A stretch of 64,000 nt of DNA, taken from positions 94,335,868 to 94,399,867 of the forward strand of contig NC_084797.1 of NCBI RefSeq assembly GCF_963169125.1. The letters are read 5' to 3'. Numbering within the stretch: position 1 is the stretch's first letter; the number at the start of each line of letters is the position of its first letter. The notes under the pieces are model-generated. The model made no database searches. It was not told the DNA's origin and saw nothing but the letters and a program-made list of their open reading frames with translations. Positions 9,231 through 20,689 of the stretch are shown piece by piece. Source of the DNA: Humulus lupulus. Taxonomy: Eukaryota; Streptophyta; Magnoliopsida; Rosales; Cannabaceae. Both the position numbers and the translations under genes were made by a program.

Positions 9231-11869
9231 AATATATAATAGCATCATCAAATGATCTTGATTTTCAAATAACAAAAACTAAAAACATTCAACATTGTAT
9301 TAACAATTCACAAATTAGTTTAAAACATTCAACACTGTCATCAACAACAAAATGTTCTTTAAGTATTCAAGTAGTCTTAAATATTCAACATATTGAAAAG
9401 TTACTACTTTCAGCACAAAATATTTTCCCCTGATAGTGCATATATGCCTAAGCTCCTAGTATTAGCCAAATTAAAAAACAACAGTTGCAATGACTGTACA
9501 GTTGCAGTGAGAGGGTCCAGTGGTCAGCAATGACTGTACAGTTACAAAGAATGGGTAGTAATCCCAGACACATTAGAAATATTAGCCACGTCCTCGACAG
9601 ATTCCATGTCTATCATGCCACCAAAACTTGAACTGAGACAACAAAACTCCACTGTCGAGAGAAGCAACACAAGTAAAAGATTTTTTGTTATGTTAACCTC
9701 TGTAGTTGATGGCCTGAAGCCACACAGTACTCGAAGGCCAGAACCTGATGTTTTCAACAAATGTATGCAAACAGATAAGTTGAGGCTTTTACGTACAGAT
9801 CTCAAAAGAATCAGAAAGTAACATGTCCCAAATGACCCCAAACATAACACAGTACACAGGAAAAGAACAATATTTACAACACTCGACTCTCCAATTGCCT
9901 ACTCACAGTAGTTTCTTGAGCATGAATTGAGCTGCCAATGCCCATTAAAGCAAAACACACCGCCTAGAGCATAAAGAAAAAAATATCAATAGAAAAAACA
10001 AGGTAGGCCAAAAAATTTATAGAAAAATCAAACAAGCCTATCAAGAAAAGAAACTCTTGGCAAATTTTTAAATAATCAAAACACAACAAATTGAAGATTC
10101 TCATTTGTGCCAACTCCAAAGTGCAAGAAATAGTTAACAGACCTTAAAGCCAATGTATAGTAAAACATATTTCAACAGAAAAATGCATTAATAGCCAAGC
10201 AGTAAAATAGTCACATGTCACTAGTTTTAACATCTATCTAGGAGGGCACAAATAAAGTAAGAAAGACTGGATTTTATAAGTAGAGGATGAAACTAGACAT
10301 GCCTAAGCCTCTATAATTAGTCCTCCACATGCATACCATAATAGCTTAAACCAAACCACAAAAGGCAACATCAAACAAGAAGTTGTTTTCAAATCACTCC
10401 ATGCATAAGAGCACTCTCCCATTTCCCTAGTGCAACATTAATATAGGTAGACTGACATAATCAGACATTTACTACACATGCAAAATAGTTATAGTTCCTA
10501 CAATTTTGATAAGCTAACTAAGTAACTGCATTCAAACAAATAAAATACCATCAAAAACCAATGAAAAGTGATCATATTTAATAATCCATTCAAGAACCAA
10601 AGCAAAACTATGAAACAAAAACAAATAGCTTCTTTTTGCTTAATGTTTAAATTTAAAGCTACTCTTTTTGCTCGAAAAAGTGAAAAATAAAATGACGAAA
10701 CCATTTTTAATAGTTGAAATTTGTGTACCTAATGGTCACTGCTACTTCAATTAGAGGAGAAATTTTGGAGGTGCTGGGTATCCTGGTTCATAATTTTGCA
10801 TATATAATATTGTTATTATTAGAAACTTTCATCTTAGAAATTTAAAATATTCCAAGAATAATGTGCAAGTACTAAAAAAAGTCATGGGAAAATCAGCCCC
10901 CAAAAAAAGCATATAAAGTAATTCTTGTAATACTTTTTATTTCATTTCCCTCTTTTTCAATACTAATTTTTTACTTTACTAGTTATTATAATACTTTTTC
11001 AATAAAGTTATACTCTTGTGTTGTAGAAAGAGTTATTTGTTGTATATATACATTTATTAGTTGTATAATTTATTAGTTTCTGTTAAAAAACTGAGAAATA
11101 AGAAGAAAATTTAACTAAAAGAATGTAATCCCATGCACACTGGATGAGAAAATTTTCAATTAAGTGAAAAAAAAATTATTCCCTATCTATTGAAGAAGAT
11201 GAGAAAAATTAAACAAAATTAATGAATGTTTTATGCATTCTACTTAGGCGACTGAGTAAAATAATCCAATGAACAAATCAGACATTAGAAATTCATGCAA
11301 TAAACTAAAGAATTAAAAGGACTATAGAAAAGCAATTCAAAATTGAAAGCAATGTTGATCACTTGCGACAAAGATTAAAGTTGCATACAGAATAAAATTC
11401 TCACCAAATCAGACATTGAGTGGAAAAGGAACTCCAGGATTCTTGTTCCAATAGCATTGTTAGGAGGAAGTTCAAACACCGTGAAAGCAAGTGTAGACAA
11501 GATGACCTTCAAGAAGGAAACAAGAATGGGGACCATATGGTCAAATGTCCATCCAGCATTCATAAAGGACTAGTCCATGTCATGTCTGAACTAGAGAAAA
11601 TGGTTCAGTAAGACTAAAAATTTGACCAAACCAAATTCAATTTCATAAATTGCATAGAAATATCAGGATTTTGAAAGATTGGAACTGCACTTCACACTTA
11701 AAAACAAAGGAATCATTGTTTTCCCCCTTGGAATAGGAACCATCCAATTTCTATTCCCTCTAAAGAACCATTTGAATAGCAAGAATCACAAGCTATTATA
11801 CTGTTGTTTTCAGGTTTCAGCATTATACCTGAATCAACTACCTCTAATTCCAAGATAGATAAATCTTAC
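9231..11869. other. AT-rich region without identified gene
   Basis: About 2.6 kb of AT-rich sequence. Short frames occur at 9542-9850, 10498-10704 and 11375-11563, all minus strand. The last (AGWTFDHMVPILVSF, then ELPPNNAIGTR) looks membrane-like and could be a further exon of the transporter fragment next to it, but I cannot confirm it. A minus-strand stretch at 9900-9970 following a TCTAG acceptor (AVCFALMGIGSS) may also be an exon. Nothing else is supported. Confidence 0.4.
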
Positions 11870-11970
11870 CAGGAACAGATGGCCCAAATTTGACTGTATC
11901 CAAGGATAATCTGTATGCTTGATGCTACTATCAAAGCACCTTGGACTGCTCTCATGGTGTTGAGAAATCT
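11870..11970 (-). pseudogene. Nucleobase-ascorbate transporter exon fragment
   Basis: On the minus strand a 101-base exon reads FLNTMRAVQGALIVASSIQ then IILGYSQIWAICS. This matches the plant NAT (nucleobase-ascorbate transporter) family, whose members are 12-helix membrane permeases for uracil, xanthine or ascorbate; this piece spans an early helix. It is bounded by good splice signals: TTTTTCTAG before and GTAAGA after, so it was copied from genomic DNA and not from mRNA. The exon itself has no stop. No other exon is recognised with confidence, so it cannot encode a transporter. It lies about 1.1 kb from ornithine aminotransferase exons on the same strand. Confidence 0.75.
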
Positions 11971-12146
11971 CTAGAAAAATGTACAAGAAAAGTAAGCTTC
12001 CTTACAACACATAGATAGCAAAGAAGTCATACCATAAAAGAATGCTTTAGTGATATCAAGGAAAAGGAAAAAAGGTATGAATCAGAAACAAAATAAGAGA
12101 TATTTTCTCATGAAAAAGGAAAAAAGGTAGGAATCAGAAACAAAAT

Positions 12147-12926
12147 TTTAGTTTGTCCCCAGAATGTTGCGTAAGGAAACTAGAAGGATAGTTTTAGGCA
12201 TAACCATATAAAATTCTTCAGTTACAAAAATGTAGATAGGAGGAGAACACAATATCTGAATGCTAACATGATAAGGATCTCCAAGATAATATCTAAACAA
12301 AAACTAGAAGGTTCTTCAGATCAGCAACGGATAGTTTTTCTTCAATATTCTTCAATTAGCATATTCAAGTTTGAATGCCGATTGTTTGTAATGAGCAGAC
12401 AACAGAAAAATCCATATCTAAACGAGTTTAAGAAAAGAACAATGAAAAGTGAAAACTATGCTCCACACAACAGCTAAGATGAGAAGCAGTTACAAAGCAT
12501 TCTTCTTATCCTTGAAAAATACATTAGCAAGGGCATTTTAGTTTGTCCCCAGAATGTTGCGTAAGCAAACTAGAAGGATAGTTTTAGGCATAACCATATA
12601 AAATTCTTCAGTAACAAAAATGCAGATAGGAGGAGAACACAATATCTGAATGCTAACATGATAAGGATCTACAAGATAATATCTAAACAAAAAATAGAAG
12701 GTTCTTCAGATCAGCAACGGATAGTTTTTCTTCAATATTCTTCAATTAGCATATTCAAGTTTGAATGCCGATTGTTTGTAATGAGCAGACAACAGAAAAA
12801 TCCATAACTAAACGAGTTTAAGAAAAGAACAATGCAAAGTGAAAACTATGCTCCACACAACAGCTAAGATGAGAAGCAGTTACAAAGCATTCTTCTTATC
12901 CTTGAAAAATACATAAGCAAGGGTAT
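12147..12926. repeat. 390-bp tandem duplication (two units)
   Basis: Unit 1 is 12147-12536 and unit 2 is 12537-12926, head to tail, beginning TTTTAGTTTGTCCCCAGAAT. I count roughly eight single-base differences by eye and no obvious indels, so the duplication is recent compared with its decayed surroundings. It contains no convincing coding sequence; a 69-residue frame in unit 1 (12268-12477) is broken in unit 2. It lies between the transporter and aminotransferase fragments. Confidence 0.9.
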
Positions 12927-13085
12927 TGAAATAATAGCTTAACCCAATCATTGCTTACAAAGGCTAGTAAATATTGAACTTAGTGCCTCAATTTATAAAT
13001 CTCTTCAGTTTAAGCAGTAATTAAAATAACTAAGACATCGAGAGATGACCTTGTATGTGTTAAATATAATCTCCCTAAACTTTAC

Positions 13086-13201
13086 CTTATCTTTCAGAAT
13101 TTTCTTTTTCTCGTAACCCCATTTCCTAGCCAACTTCAGAGTTGTTTCTACACCTTCAGCACCAGTGTTCATAGGCAGCACAATGTCATATCCGAACATT
13201 T
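13086..13201 (-). pseudogene. Ornithine aminotransferase exon fragment (B)
   Basis: A 116-base exon on the minus strand reads [19 protein letters not shown] then [15 protein letters not shown]. This is a highly conserved part of ornithine delta-aminotransferase (a PLP enzyme turning ornithine and 2-oxoglutarate into glutamate semialdehyde and glutamate; in plants mitochondrial). The NTGAEGVE segment helps to bind the PLP phosphate. It is preceded by ATAACAG and followed by a GTAAAG donor. Differences from the usual plant sequence include Thr for Ala in VETTLKL and Leu for Pro in KILKD. The next exon, with the CCGCFHGRT segment, is not seen. A fragment, not a gene. Confidence 0.85.
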
Positions 13202-13523
13202 CTGTTATGAAATCCAAACCCATAAAAGCTCATATGAAAAACACAAACGGGCACTGGTCATTCATATAAATTCGATTGAATTGAATTTCAGTAAATTTCC
13301 TGCCTTACATCTTCTATGAATTTGCATTTCCTTGAGATAGAGAAAAAAGAGCAATCGTCACAGTAATAAGCAAGTTGGCAAATGGAAAATCATTGAAAAG
13401 AAAAAAAAAAGAAGATTGAAATATTAATATATAAAAAGCTGCAGGAGTGGCTCAGTTAGAAACAAATTCAGTCATCAAGTAACAAATATATACATGACAA
13501 CACAATTTCCCAAAATTTTCTAC

Positions 13524-13632
13524 CTGATTAACTGTAGAATAAGCAGAGAGAAAGTCTAGATACTATTTGCCTTCAGGATTCCATATACATGATCCCTTTG
13601 CCTGAGAGAACACAACTGGTATTGGGTGATAG
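13524..13632 (-). pseudogene. Ornithine aminotransferase exon fragment (A)
   Basis: A 109-base exon on the minus strand reads YHPIPVVFSQAKGSCIWNPE, then a stop, then YLDFLSAYSTVNQ. This is the early part of ornithine aminotransferase. Splice signals fit: ATGCAG before and CAG/GTAGA after. The in-frame TAG replaces a Lys codon in the usual GKKYLDF, so the fragment is dead. It lies upstream of exon B in the right order and strand, but the exon normally between them (GHCHPKI to the start of the MFGYD block) is absent or too decayed to recognise in the 322 bases between; a faint CAAGGAAATGC match near 13320 may be its start. Confidence 0.85.
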
Positions 13633-13668
13633 CTGCATTTCAACAGCTAAAAACTCTTAGACAAGTAA

Positions 13669-13704
13669 AGTTTCTCTCTCTATCACTCTCTCTCTCTCTC
13701 TCTC
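13669..13704. repeat. TC microsatellite
   Basis: Imperfect then pure TC dinucleotide run, upstream of the ornithine aminotransferase fragment on its strand, where it reads as GA. Confidence 0.9.
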
Positions 13705-14089
13705 AAACAAAGATTTGGCACTCGTACAAATAAAAATTACAAAAAATCATACATTGGTCATCACTTGCCAAAGTGAATATCTTAAACATAAGAGAATTTA
13801 CAATCTTAACTTGTGATCATAATAAGAGTCCAACTTGTGATAAAAACATGTCACAAACAATATGTGCCAAGCTACCTGTGAAATATAATAAAAAAACAAA
13901 AAAGAATATAGGAAGACACATATGCCAACACATACACATGCGCACTACAATGAATTTAGCTTTGTAATAAAGCACCTGTCCATCACTCCATTCTAGCACA
14001 AGGGGATATCTTTATCACATCTGGAGGATCAACAATAATGTTTAAACATAAAATAAGAGCAACATATCTGGTGCTCATTCGAAGGCAAA
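13705..14089. other. AT-rich region without identified gene
   Basis: No domain, RNA or repeat recognised. A minus-strand stretch near 14000 ([12 protein letters not shown]) looks coding-like, but I cannot assign it. Confidence 0.4.
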
Positions 14090-14535
14090 GATGGATGAGT
14101 ATCTGGCTGGGGACCCTTATCCTGAGTCACAACTTGTGGCTAATGTTTTATCGAGACTGGATTCTGGTTATCTAACTATAGTTATTCAAGTTGAAGCTAG
14201 ATTTAGCACTTCCTGACAAGAATTACAAGACATTTTTTTGAGTTTTGATAGAAAAATCGAGCGACTACAGGCCATAAATACAGCAAACAAAGTTGTAGCA
14301 CCACCACCAAGTCCAACAACAAACATAGCCACAAAATATCCCAGCTATGGGTGGAGGTCAGAGTTATGGTGAGCAACAAAATAGCAACAGATATGACAAC
14401 AATGGAGGAAACAGAGGTGGAGGAAATCGTGCCAGAGGAAGAGGAAGGTTTGGTGGTTTAAGACCCACTTGTCAGATCTGTGGAAAGTTTGGACACTCTG
14501 CTGTAGCATATTACAATAGGTTTGCCTAAAGAGGC
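14090..14535 (+). pseudogene. gag: COP4 Ty1/copia gag C-terminal remnant
   Basis: Reads [20 protein letters not shown] then SRLDSGYLTIVIQVEARF, an LSFDRKIERLQ block, a Gly/Arg/Asn-rich linker (NNGGNRGGGNRARGRGRFGG) and the knuckle CQICGKFGHSAVAYYNRF. This order is that of gag proteins in plant copia elements with an RGG-like basic linker before the zinc knuckle. One stop interrupts the first block (about 14218). The last knuckle Cys is Tyr. Nothing of protease follows. Different from COP1, COP2 and COP5 gag. It was probably inserted in the CACTA region. Confidence 0.75.
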
Positions 14536-15239
14536 AAAAGGAAACACTAACCATGGACAAATTTTTTTCCCCTATCATCATTCACTACCATTGAAAGAGA
14601 AACCAACCGCCCCCACCACTAGGGAGACGAAATTTTTAGCTTCAAGAAGGAGGAAAGAAAGTGCAAGGAAGAAGGAGAAGAAGAGACAAATTCTTCTAGC
14701 TCTTAGTGTTTGGATTTTATTTTCTCTACTCTTAATCTTTGTATTTCAATTCCTTTATTTAACTCTCATGAAACCCATGGCTGAAATTATTATAATTCTT
14801 CTCTTGAATTTTAGTATGAACTAAACTTTTGTAGTTAGAGATGCTAATGAACTCTAATATGTAATTTTGGGTGTGTGGGTAATTTTAATGATAAAGCTGT
14901 TTGAAGGTTTTGTTCAAGCAATGGTAATATTGTTTATACTTGCCCTATGTTTGGCCAACTTGATTAGGTAATTAAATTATTATTGATGCTGGAAATATTA
15001 ATATTAATGGATACAAAGATTGATTGATGCATGTTCTTAACTTTTATGTTTTGGAAATTGTGTTTATATTGGAATATATAATCACCTTGCATGACTTTAT
15101 AGGTTTGTGCTCAAATTGATATTCTTAACATTGATTGGGCATAGGAATATGTTAATTAATGCAAGAATTGAACCTTAATTGCGCAGGAAAAAGAATTAAG
15201 ACAAGTAGAAACGTAGTCAACATTACCCAGAATTGCGTC
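14536..15239. other. Non-coding, possibly LTR-derived
   Basis: AT-rich sequence between a copia gag scrap and an LTR-like end. A purine-rich stretch at about 14640-14690 is notable. I see no gene. Confidence 0.35.
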
Positions 15240-15560
15240 CGCATTGTTACCCGCATCTGTGCCGAAAATTGCATATTATAGGGAATTAGTAGCTCCAACT
15301 TCCCATCATCGCTTGATTAATCCTTTTCTTACTATTTTAGTTTCATTTTGGTCGTTAGTTCACTCATTTATATATTTCTTTTTTTTTTATATTTTTGTTC
15401 AATCGACCTTATTGCTTATTTTTATTCCAAATTGTTGGCTTTTGATCTTTACAATATCTTGCTTAAACAATCCCTGAGGAGACGATATTAAAATACTTAT
15501 TATTATATTACTTGCATGCGATTGTGTACACTTGCACATTAAATATCATAAGAAAATACC
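15240..15560 (+). repeat. LTR 3'-end-like fragment
   Basis: Holds CCCTGAGGAGACGATATT, then a TTACTTG run and GTGTACACTTGCAC. The same ordered motifs end the solo LTR at 35130-35200, so this is the right end of a related gypsy LTR. The left end and any internal region are not recognised. Confidence 0.5.
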
Positions 15561-16701
15561 GCACCAAGTATCATATACGTTTAAGGGTCCATTAGTCCGT
15601 TGAGGTATTGATAGTGATCCATTGAGTATATTTGTTTATTATAACATTGCAAAAAGAAAAAAGTATGAATACTAAGAGATCTAACATACTACTTGAAGCA
15701 TGAATTTTTCATATCTTGAATATAGCAGAACTAGATGTACCTTTTAATTTTATATAATTACTTGCTTGAGGTTTAAATACAAGATCTCTCATCATTGCAC
15801 GCACATAAAAGCCACATATTTTAAAATCTAGTTGTCGATGACACTATATATATATACTAACAATGAATATATATCATTAAATAAAGCATTCAATGAATAA
15901 TAACTTGTAATAAAATAGATAAATTTTATGTAATGTACCTTAATAATAGACTATTGTAAAGAATCTTGTTTTATTCTTCTGCCCTTCATTAAATTATGCA
16001 AATGAAATACACTATATCAAATAATAAAATTTAATTTAATATTTCATAATAATTATGTCAAGAAATTAAAAATCAATAACTCACATATTTTATATGCTTA
16101 CATTTCTACAACATTCTTACAATCTGCACGAATGTGACCTCATAGGGGATACATAATGTATAATATCTCCTTAGATTCGTCAATCAACAAAGTATAAAAT
16201 ATTTAGTTTTTAAAATAATAAAATGAATATAGATAATTACAATAACTATTAGGTTAAGTTAAGAATGTATGTTCTTACCCTCCATTGAATTGTGTCATGA
16301 GTAGTTGTCCTGGTATATAATTTCTCCAAGTCTTTTTGCAAGTTCTCTAGGTCTATGATCTAGTGATCTCCCTTGTATTGCATCTATAAATTGAGGCTCT
16401 ATGAATGTAAATAAAATTCTTCTTTCATTCTCCACCAGTATTGTACTTAATAACCTACACATATGTTATTTATAAATTTTATAAAGTTTAAATCAATATA
16501 GAATCAAAATGAAAGTATTGTGATATTACATCATACGTACCTGATATATAGTGATATGCAAGCAACTGTGATGTTATCAGAATGTTCCATAAACTAAACA
16601 TCTTTTGTAGCCACTACTATGTTATGTCTATCATTTTCAAATATTTGATTGTTCACAGGCACAATAATTACATATGAATTAAGGTTTCTCATAATATCAT
16701 T
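15561..16701. other. AT-rich region without identified gene
   Basis: No domain seen on either strand. By position it could hold introns and decayed exons of the CACTA gene whose better parts lie to the right. Confidence 0.35.
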
Positions 16702-16929
16702 TCACATTTCACTTAAATTCGAGGGGGTAACATTTGAGATGGTTACTTTTTGTGATTGTTGTGGTGGCCTAGCATTAAACCTTTGTGGTTGTGGTTGTGT
16801 TTTTGGTGAAATTTGTTGGGTTTGTTTCCTATTGGTGGTTTTCTTCTTTGGTGCATATTTTCTAATTCGTTCATTCTCTAAAACAACAAACAGACATGCA
16901 TCATAAGATCTAAAAACATGCATAACCAA
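16702..16929 (-). pseudogene. Pro/Gln-rich fragment next to CACTA transposase remnant
   Basis: A 75-residue frame (LENERIRKYAPKKKTTNRK, then Gln/Pro-rich) on the same strand as, and downstream of, the 17160-17790 remnant. Low-complexity basic composition fits a region of a CACTA accessory protein, but no domain is recognised. It may be an exon of the same decayed gene. Confidence 0.3.
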
Positions 16930-17159
16930 GTAAATCTCATCACGTCCGTTAGGTTAGGAAGTAAAGTATGAGGAATCACTACATTGTTAATTTCTATTCA
17001 GTAATTATCTTTTTCTAATATTTTCCCACAAACATCCAGACCTTGTATAATATTGTGTTTGGCAATCCTAGGATGTGTGGAATTCAAAAGAAGACATGCC
17101 TGTATTTAAATTTTTGAGATAACACATGTATGTAAGAAAAATATTAAGATTTAATTATA

Positions 17160-17790
17160 ACTAATTCACAAAATAATAGGTTTTATTACCTATTTATCTG
17201 TAGGATTCACCAAATCTAATCGACTCCATGTACCTTCATTTGGTGTCACAGCCACATCAATGAATGACTCATCTTGTATCATATTAGGATGATTACAATT
17301 ATATTACATAGGTTACTCCATATTTACTTTATACTTCTCTTGTACTAAATCTACGTGATTATTGGTTATATCTTTAGGTTCTTTTTCTTATTCCACATTT
17401 AGAAAAAAGCGAACTTGATTATCTGTTGATAAACCTTGACAACCATATAACTTTAATTCAAGAGCCTTCATCACTGTCTCAAAAATATTTTCCATGTCTT
17501 TTGTGAGCTTCTTCAAACTTTCAATTTTTGTTTCATATCTGCGTCATGCCTCTTTATCACAAATAATATGTCTCTCGTGAAGTGATCTTACACCACCTTT
17601 TGAATTTGGAAAAAAAAAAACTCTTAATCTAACGTTATGTTCTCTAGCCCGAACACACCCATATGATTCAGGTGTCCCTAAAGCTTTATTTAGTATATAA
17701 TTTGTATCAATTTCAACAACTTCCCCTTGTTAATTTTTTCAAATAGAGAGTCCTGCAATCATTAAAATTAAAAATATAAATTACATTATA
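17160..17790 (-). pseudogene. CACTA (En/Spm) transposase-associated remnant
   Basis: On the minus strand, broken frames read ILNKALGTPESYGCVRAREH, GGVRSLHERHIICDKE, then YETKIESLKKLTKDMENIFE, LELKLYGCQGLSTDNQVRF, and DESFIDVAVTPNEGTWSRLD. The 'LGTPE..G.VR' segment recalls the plant Transposase_24 region of CACTA elements (from memory). A coiled-coil-like Lys/Glu stretch follows, as is usual there. Several stops and frameshifts; no catalytic DDE core is visible. Together with the CACTACAAG terminus at 8800, it supports a CACTA origin for this region. Confidence 0.5.
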
Positions 17791-18695
17791 ACAATTAGTT
17801 GTAATATTTCTTTAATTAATATAATTGTAACAAACTTACTATTGTTTTAGCTATTTCTTTATCAAAGTCTTTTCTATACTCCTTTTTTTTTATCCTCGTG
17901 AGCTTCTTTTTATAATACAATTCTTTCTATTTCCTTCTCAATGCCAAGTTTTTATTGCTATTTACACATTTCATGATTACAAATAAAGAAAAGATAAATA
18001 TGTGATGTAACAAAATGTAACAAGTGGAAGGAGCAAGAGTCACATATATGCATACTTATATATTTGGATCTTTGATTAACAAAAATTACACAAATGAATA
18101 GTTCACATCCCAACTATTCATTTGGAAGATTTAACATTGAAGCACAAATATATTTCACAAAAATGTATTTAAATGATTAATATTCTTTACCATGGAATGA
18201 GTAGATAAATCTTATGAGAAATCCAAAAATGATATTATACCAATGACAAAAAGGCAATATTACTTTTACTATTTATAAAATATATAGAAAAAGCATGAAT
18301 AATTCTGTATAGAATTACAAAAAGTAAATATATATGAATGAGATGGAGAAAATGATAAATATATTATCTATATTGATAATACAAAGAAAGTGTTTAACAA
18401 AATCTATATACTTTTAGAAAATATGAATAGAGGTAATAAGATGAAGAGAAAGAGATGAAAGAAAATAATTCCCTCAAATATATAAACTTAAAGCACACGC
18501 TGAATCAAAAATATCAAACAAAGTCACAGTGCATATAGGATCATCCTAACCTTCCTAAGAAGGTTAGCCTATTATGCTAATGATTCTCAGAAAATTCTTT
18601 AGAGAAAATATGAGAATTGAGACTAAAATTTGATAGAGTTTTAATACCTTAAAATTCCATATCAAACTATGAAAATGAGATCATATTTTTAGAGC
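17791..18695. other. AT-rich region without identified gene
   Basis: Very AT-rich with no recognisable frame. May be intron or spacer of the decayed CACTA gene. Confidence 0.35.
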
Positions 18696-19214
18696 CTAAA
18701 AATTGACTAAAGTGTAAAAAGTAATAAAGTACAAAAGAAACATGAACACTAATAATAAATATAATTTGTTAAATATTATTATTATGAGTATCGTTATTTG
18801 TATGTTCTTATTGTTTGGATGTTGACTGTTTTGATGTTTTTGGCACTGTAGGTACACGACTTGGAGAAGAGAGAGCAGCTGCTGATGAGTCGACTGACGT
18901 TGACTACCTTGTTCCAGGTGGCTAGCAGCTGAGCAAGTACAAAAAAATTGAGATCTGCCACTTCGAGAAGCAGCTAGCTGGAGGGGAGCAGGTAGGAGGC
19001 TAAGTGGGCTTGGACAGGGGAAGCTCGTGAGTTGGGTCGGCACAGGCGGGTGCAGGCGCGAGACGAGTCTGGGTCGCTGGGGTTGTTGGAGGATGCGTGG
19101 CGTAGCTGATGCCTGCCGCATGGCGGTGAGACCCGCAAGAGATAAAAGGAGAGAGGGAGCTAGGCTGGATGGATTTGGGTCGGATTGCTGGACTTGAAGT
19201 TTCAAAATTGCCAA
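18696..19214 (-). CDS. Open frame in GC-rich island, unrecognised
   Basis: A 172-residue frame starting MAILKLQVQQSDPNPSS on the minus strand. Ser/Leu/Gln/Pro-rich composition, ending in a hydrophobic Ile/Leu/Phe tail that runs into AT-rich sequence. The GC-rich part (about 18850-19160) stands out sharply from its neighbours. No domain recognised. It could be the 5' exon or leader of the decayed CACTA gene on the same strand, or a chance frame in a GC-rich fragment. I favour non-functional. Confidence 0.2.
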   Translation of the reverse strand: MAILKLQVQQSDPNPSSLAPSLLLSLAGLTAMRQASATPRILQQPQRPRLVSRLHPPVPTQLTSFPCPSPLSLLPAPLQLAASRSGRSQFFCTCSAASHLEQGSQRQSTHQQLLSLLQVVYLQCQKHQNSQHPNNKNIQITILIIIIFNKLYLLLVFMFLLYFITFYTLVNF

Positions 19215-20689
19215 ATTATCATTCTTTTATTTCATTTTAATTCTTTCTTTCTCTTTCTTTTTTCTCATGCCCAAATGCATTTTATTTCCTGAAAATTAAA
19301 CAGAAATAAAATTAATATTAATATTTTCAATTATAAAACAATATACAATAAATCCAAGAAAATATTAATTAAAACATAATTTATTTTAAACTTTAAGACT
19401 ACTAAAATGACATTTTTCACCAATAATCACAACCCCCAACTAGCTTATTGCTAGACCCTAGCAATTCAAGGAGAAAAAAATTATTACCAAGATGAATTAG
19501 TGAGCTAAATTATTTAAGCAAAATGTTTAGCAAGAATTGAGAAATTATATTTAAAACTATTAAAATTGTAATTTCGAGAATTGTGTGTGTGTGCACCAAA
19601 TCATATTCATCTTTCCACAATTCTTAAGAGAAGCAGTATCGAAAAATCACCAAAGAACAAAGTGTCAACTCCAAATCCTCACAATGGTATTGAAAGCATT
19701 TTTAGGAGAGATAGTTGATACTCTTGGAGTTGGAAATTTACTAATTAATGCTAAAAAATGCTTGTTAACGAATATTGATCAAAAGATAGGCTGATCAATG
19801 AATTAGAATCTAAATGACAATAGAAACTTTCGAGATTTTACAATACAACACAAAGAACCAAAATAAAGAACAATACAACATAATATACACAATTTTTATT
19901 TTTATTTTTAAATCACATACAATTGAAAACAAATGTAGCAGTAATGTTGATTTTATCTATTCGACATTTTTTTTTGTTCAACAAAACTACAAAAGTTGAA
20001 AATGAAAATTATTGCTCTTGTTCTTTTTTTTTCATTTTTTTCATTCATTTATATAATTATATATTTCTAATTTTTATTTCATAATTTTTTTTAATCTTTT
20101 TTTTTTGACAAGAGACAACATAAAAATAAAGAATAAAAGTTACAAGAAATTAAAAAGAAAATTACAATAAACTACAACAAATTCTATTTAAAACAAAAAT
20201 TATCCCTCGAGCACATGTCATGTTTTAAATTCCTAAATATTAATTTTACCAACTCATATGATCAATAGAAGTTTTCAAAGTTGTTTTCTCATTCTCACTA
20301 CTCACAAAAAATTAAAAGCTTTAAACTTTAGGATTTTTCTCAACTGAATGTGTTAGAAACATTCTTTCACATGCTTGGTTATGCATGTAATTACTCTAAA
20401 AAATTACTTCCTAATAGTAAAACTAGCAAAAACTATCTTACAAAAATTATACTGTCATGAATTTCACAAAAAATTAACTCAAAATTTCAACATGGTAATC
20501 AAAATATATTTCATCACATGATTATGCTCACTACCCTAAACTTTAAATGAGTTATTGCCTTCAATGTCTAACATTATGCACATTGTGAGAGAAAAATGGA
20601 AAATGATAACCACTTACAACAAAATCCTAAAAAGTAAAACTGAATAGCATAAAATAAAACATACTAAAAAGGAAGGATAAAACCTGATC
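19215..20689. other. AT-rich flank of TEK1, no gene found
   Basis: AT-rich with long T and A runs (for example 20020-20110). No coding domain, tRNA or repeat recognised. The five bases before TEK1 are TGATC (20685-20689); a matching copy on the other side could not be found because TEK1's other end is truncated. Confidence 0.45.

Larger units (their letters stand above)
8800..19200. mobile_element. Putative composite CACTA region (right end unknown)
   Basis: The left CACTA terminus is at 8800 and a CACTA transposase-associated remnant lies at 17160-17790. Between them are transporter and ornithine aminotransferase exons on the minus strand, a 390-bp tandem duplication, and copia/LTR scraps. 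The simplest reading is one CACTA element that captured host gene pieces and later received other insertions. This is inference: without the right terminus and target duplication, the gene fragments could belong to a separate duplicated segment. Confidence 0.35.

Noticed and set aside
9880..9975. Exon-like AVCFALMGIGSS stretch after a TCTAG acceptor
   Set aside because: Too short and not a clear match to any family I can name.
11375..11563. A further transporter exon (AGWTFDHMVPILVSF)
   Set aside because: Looks membrane-like and is on the right strand, but I could not match it to a definite NAT segment or find both splice sites.
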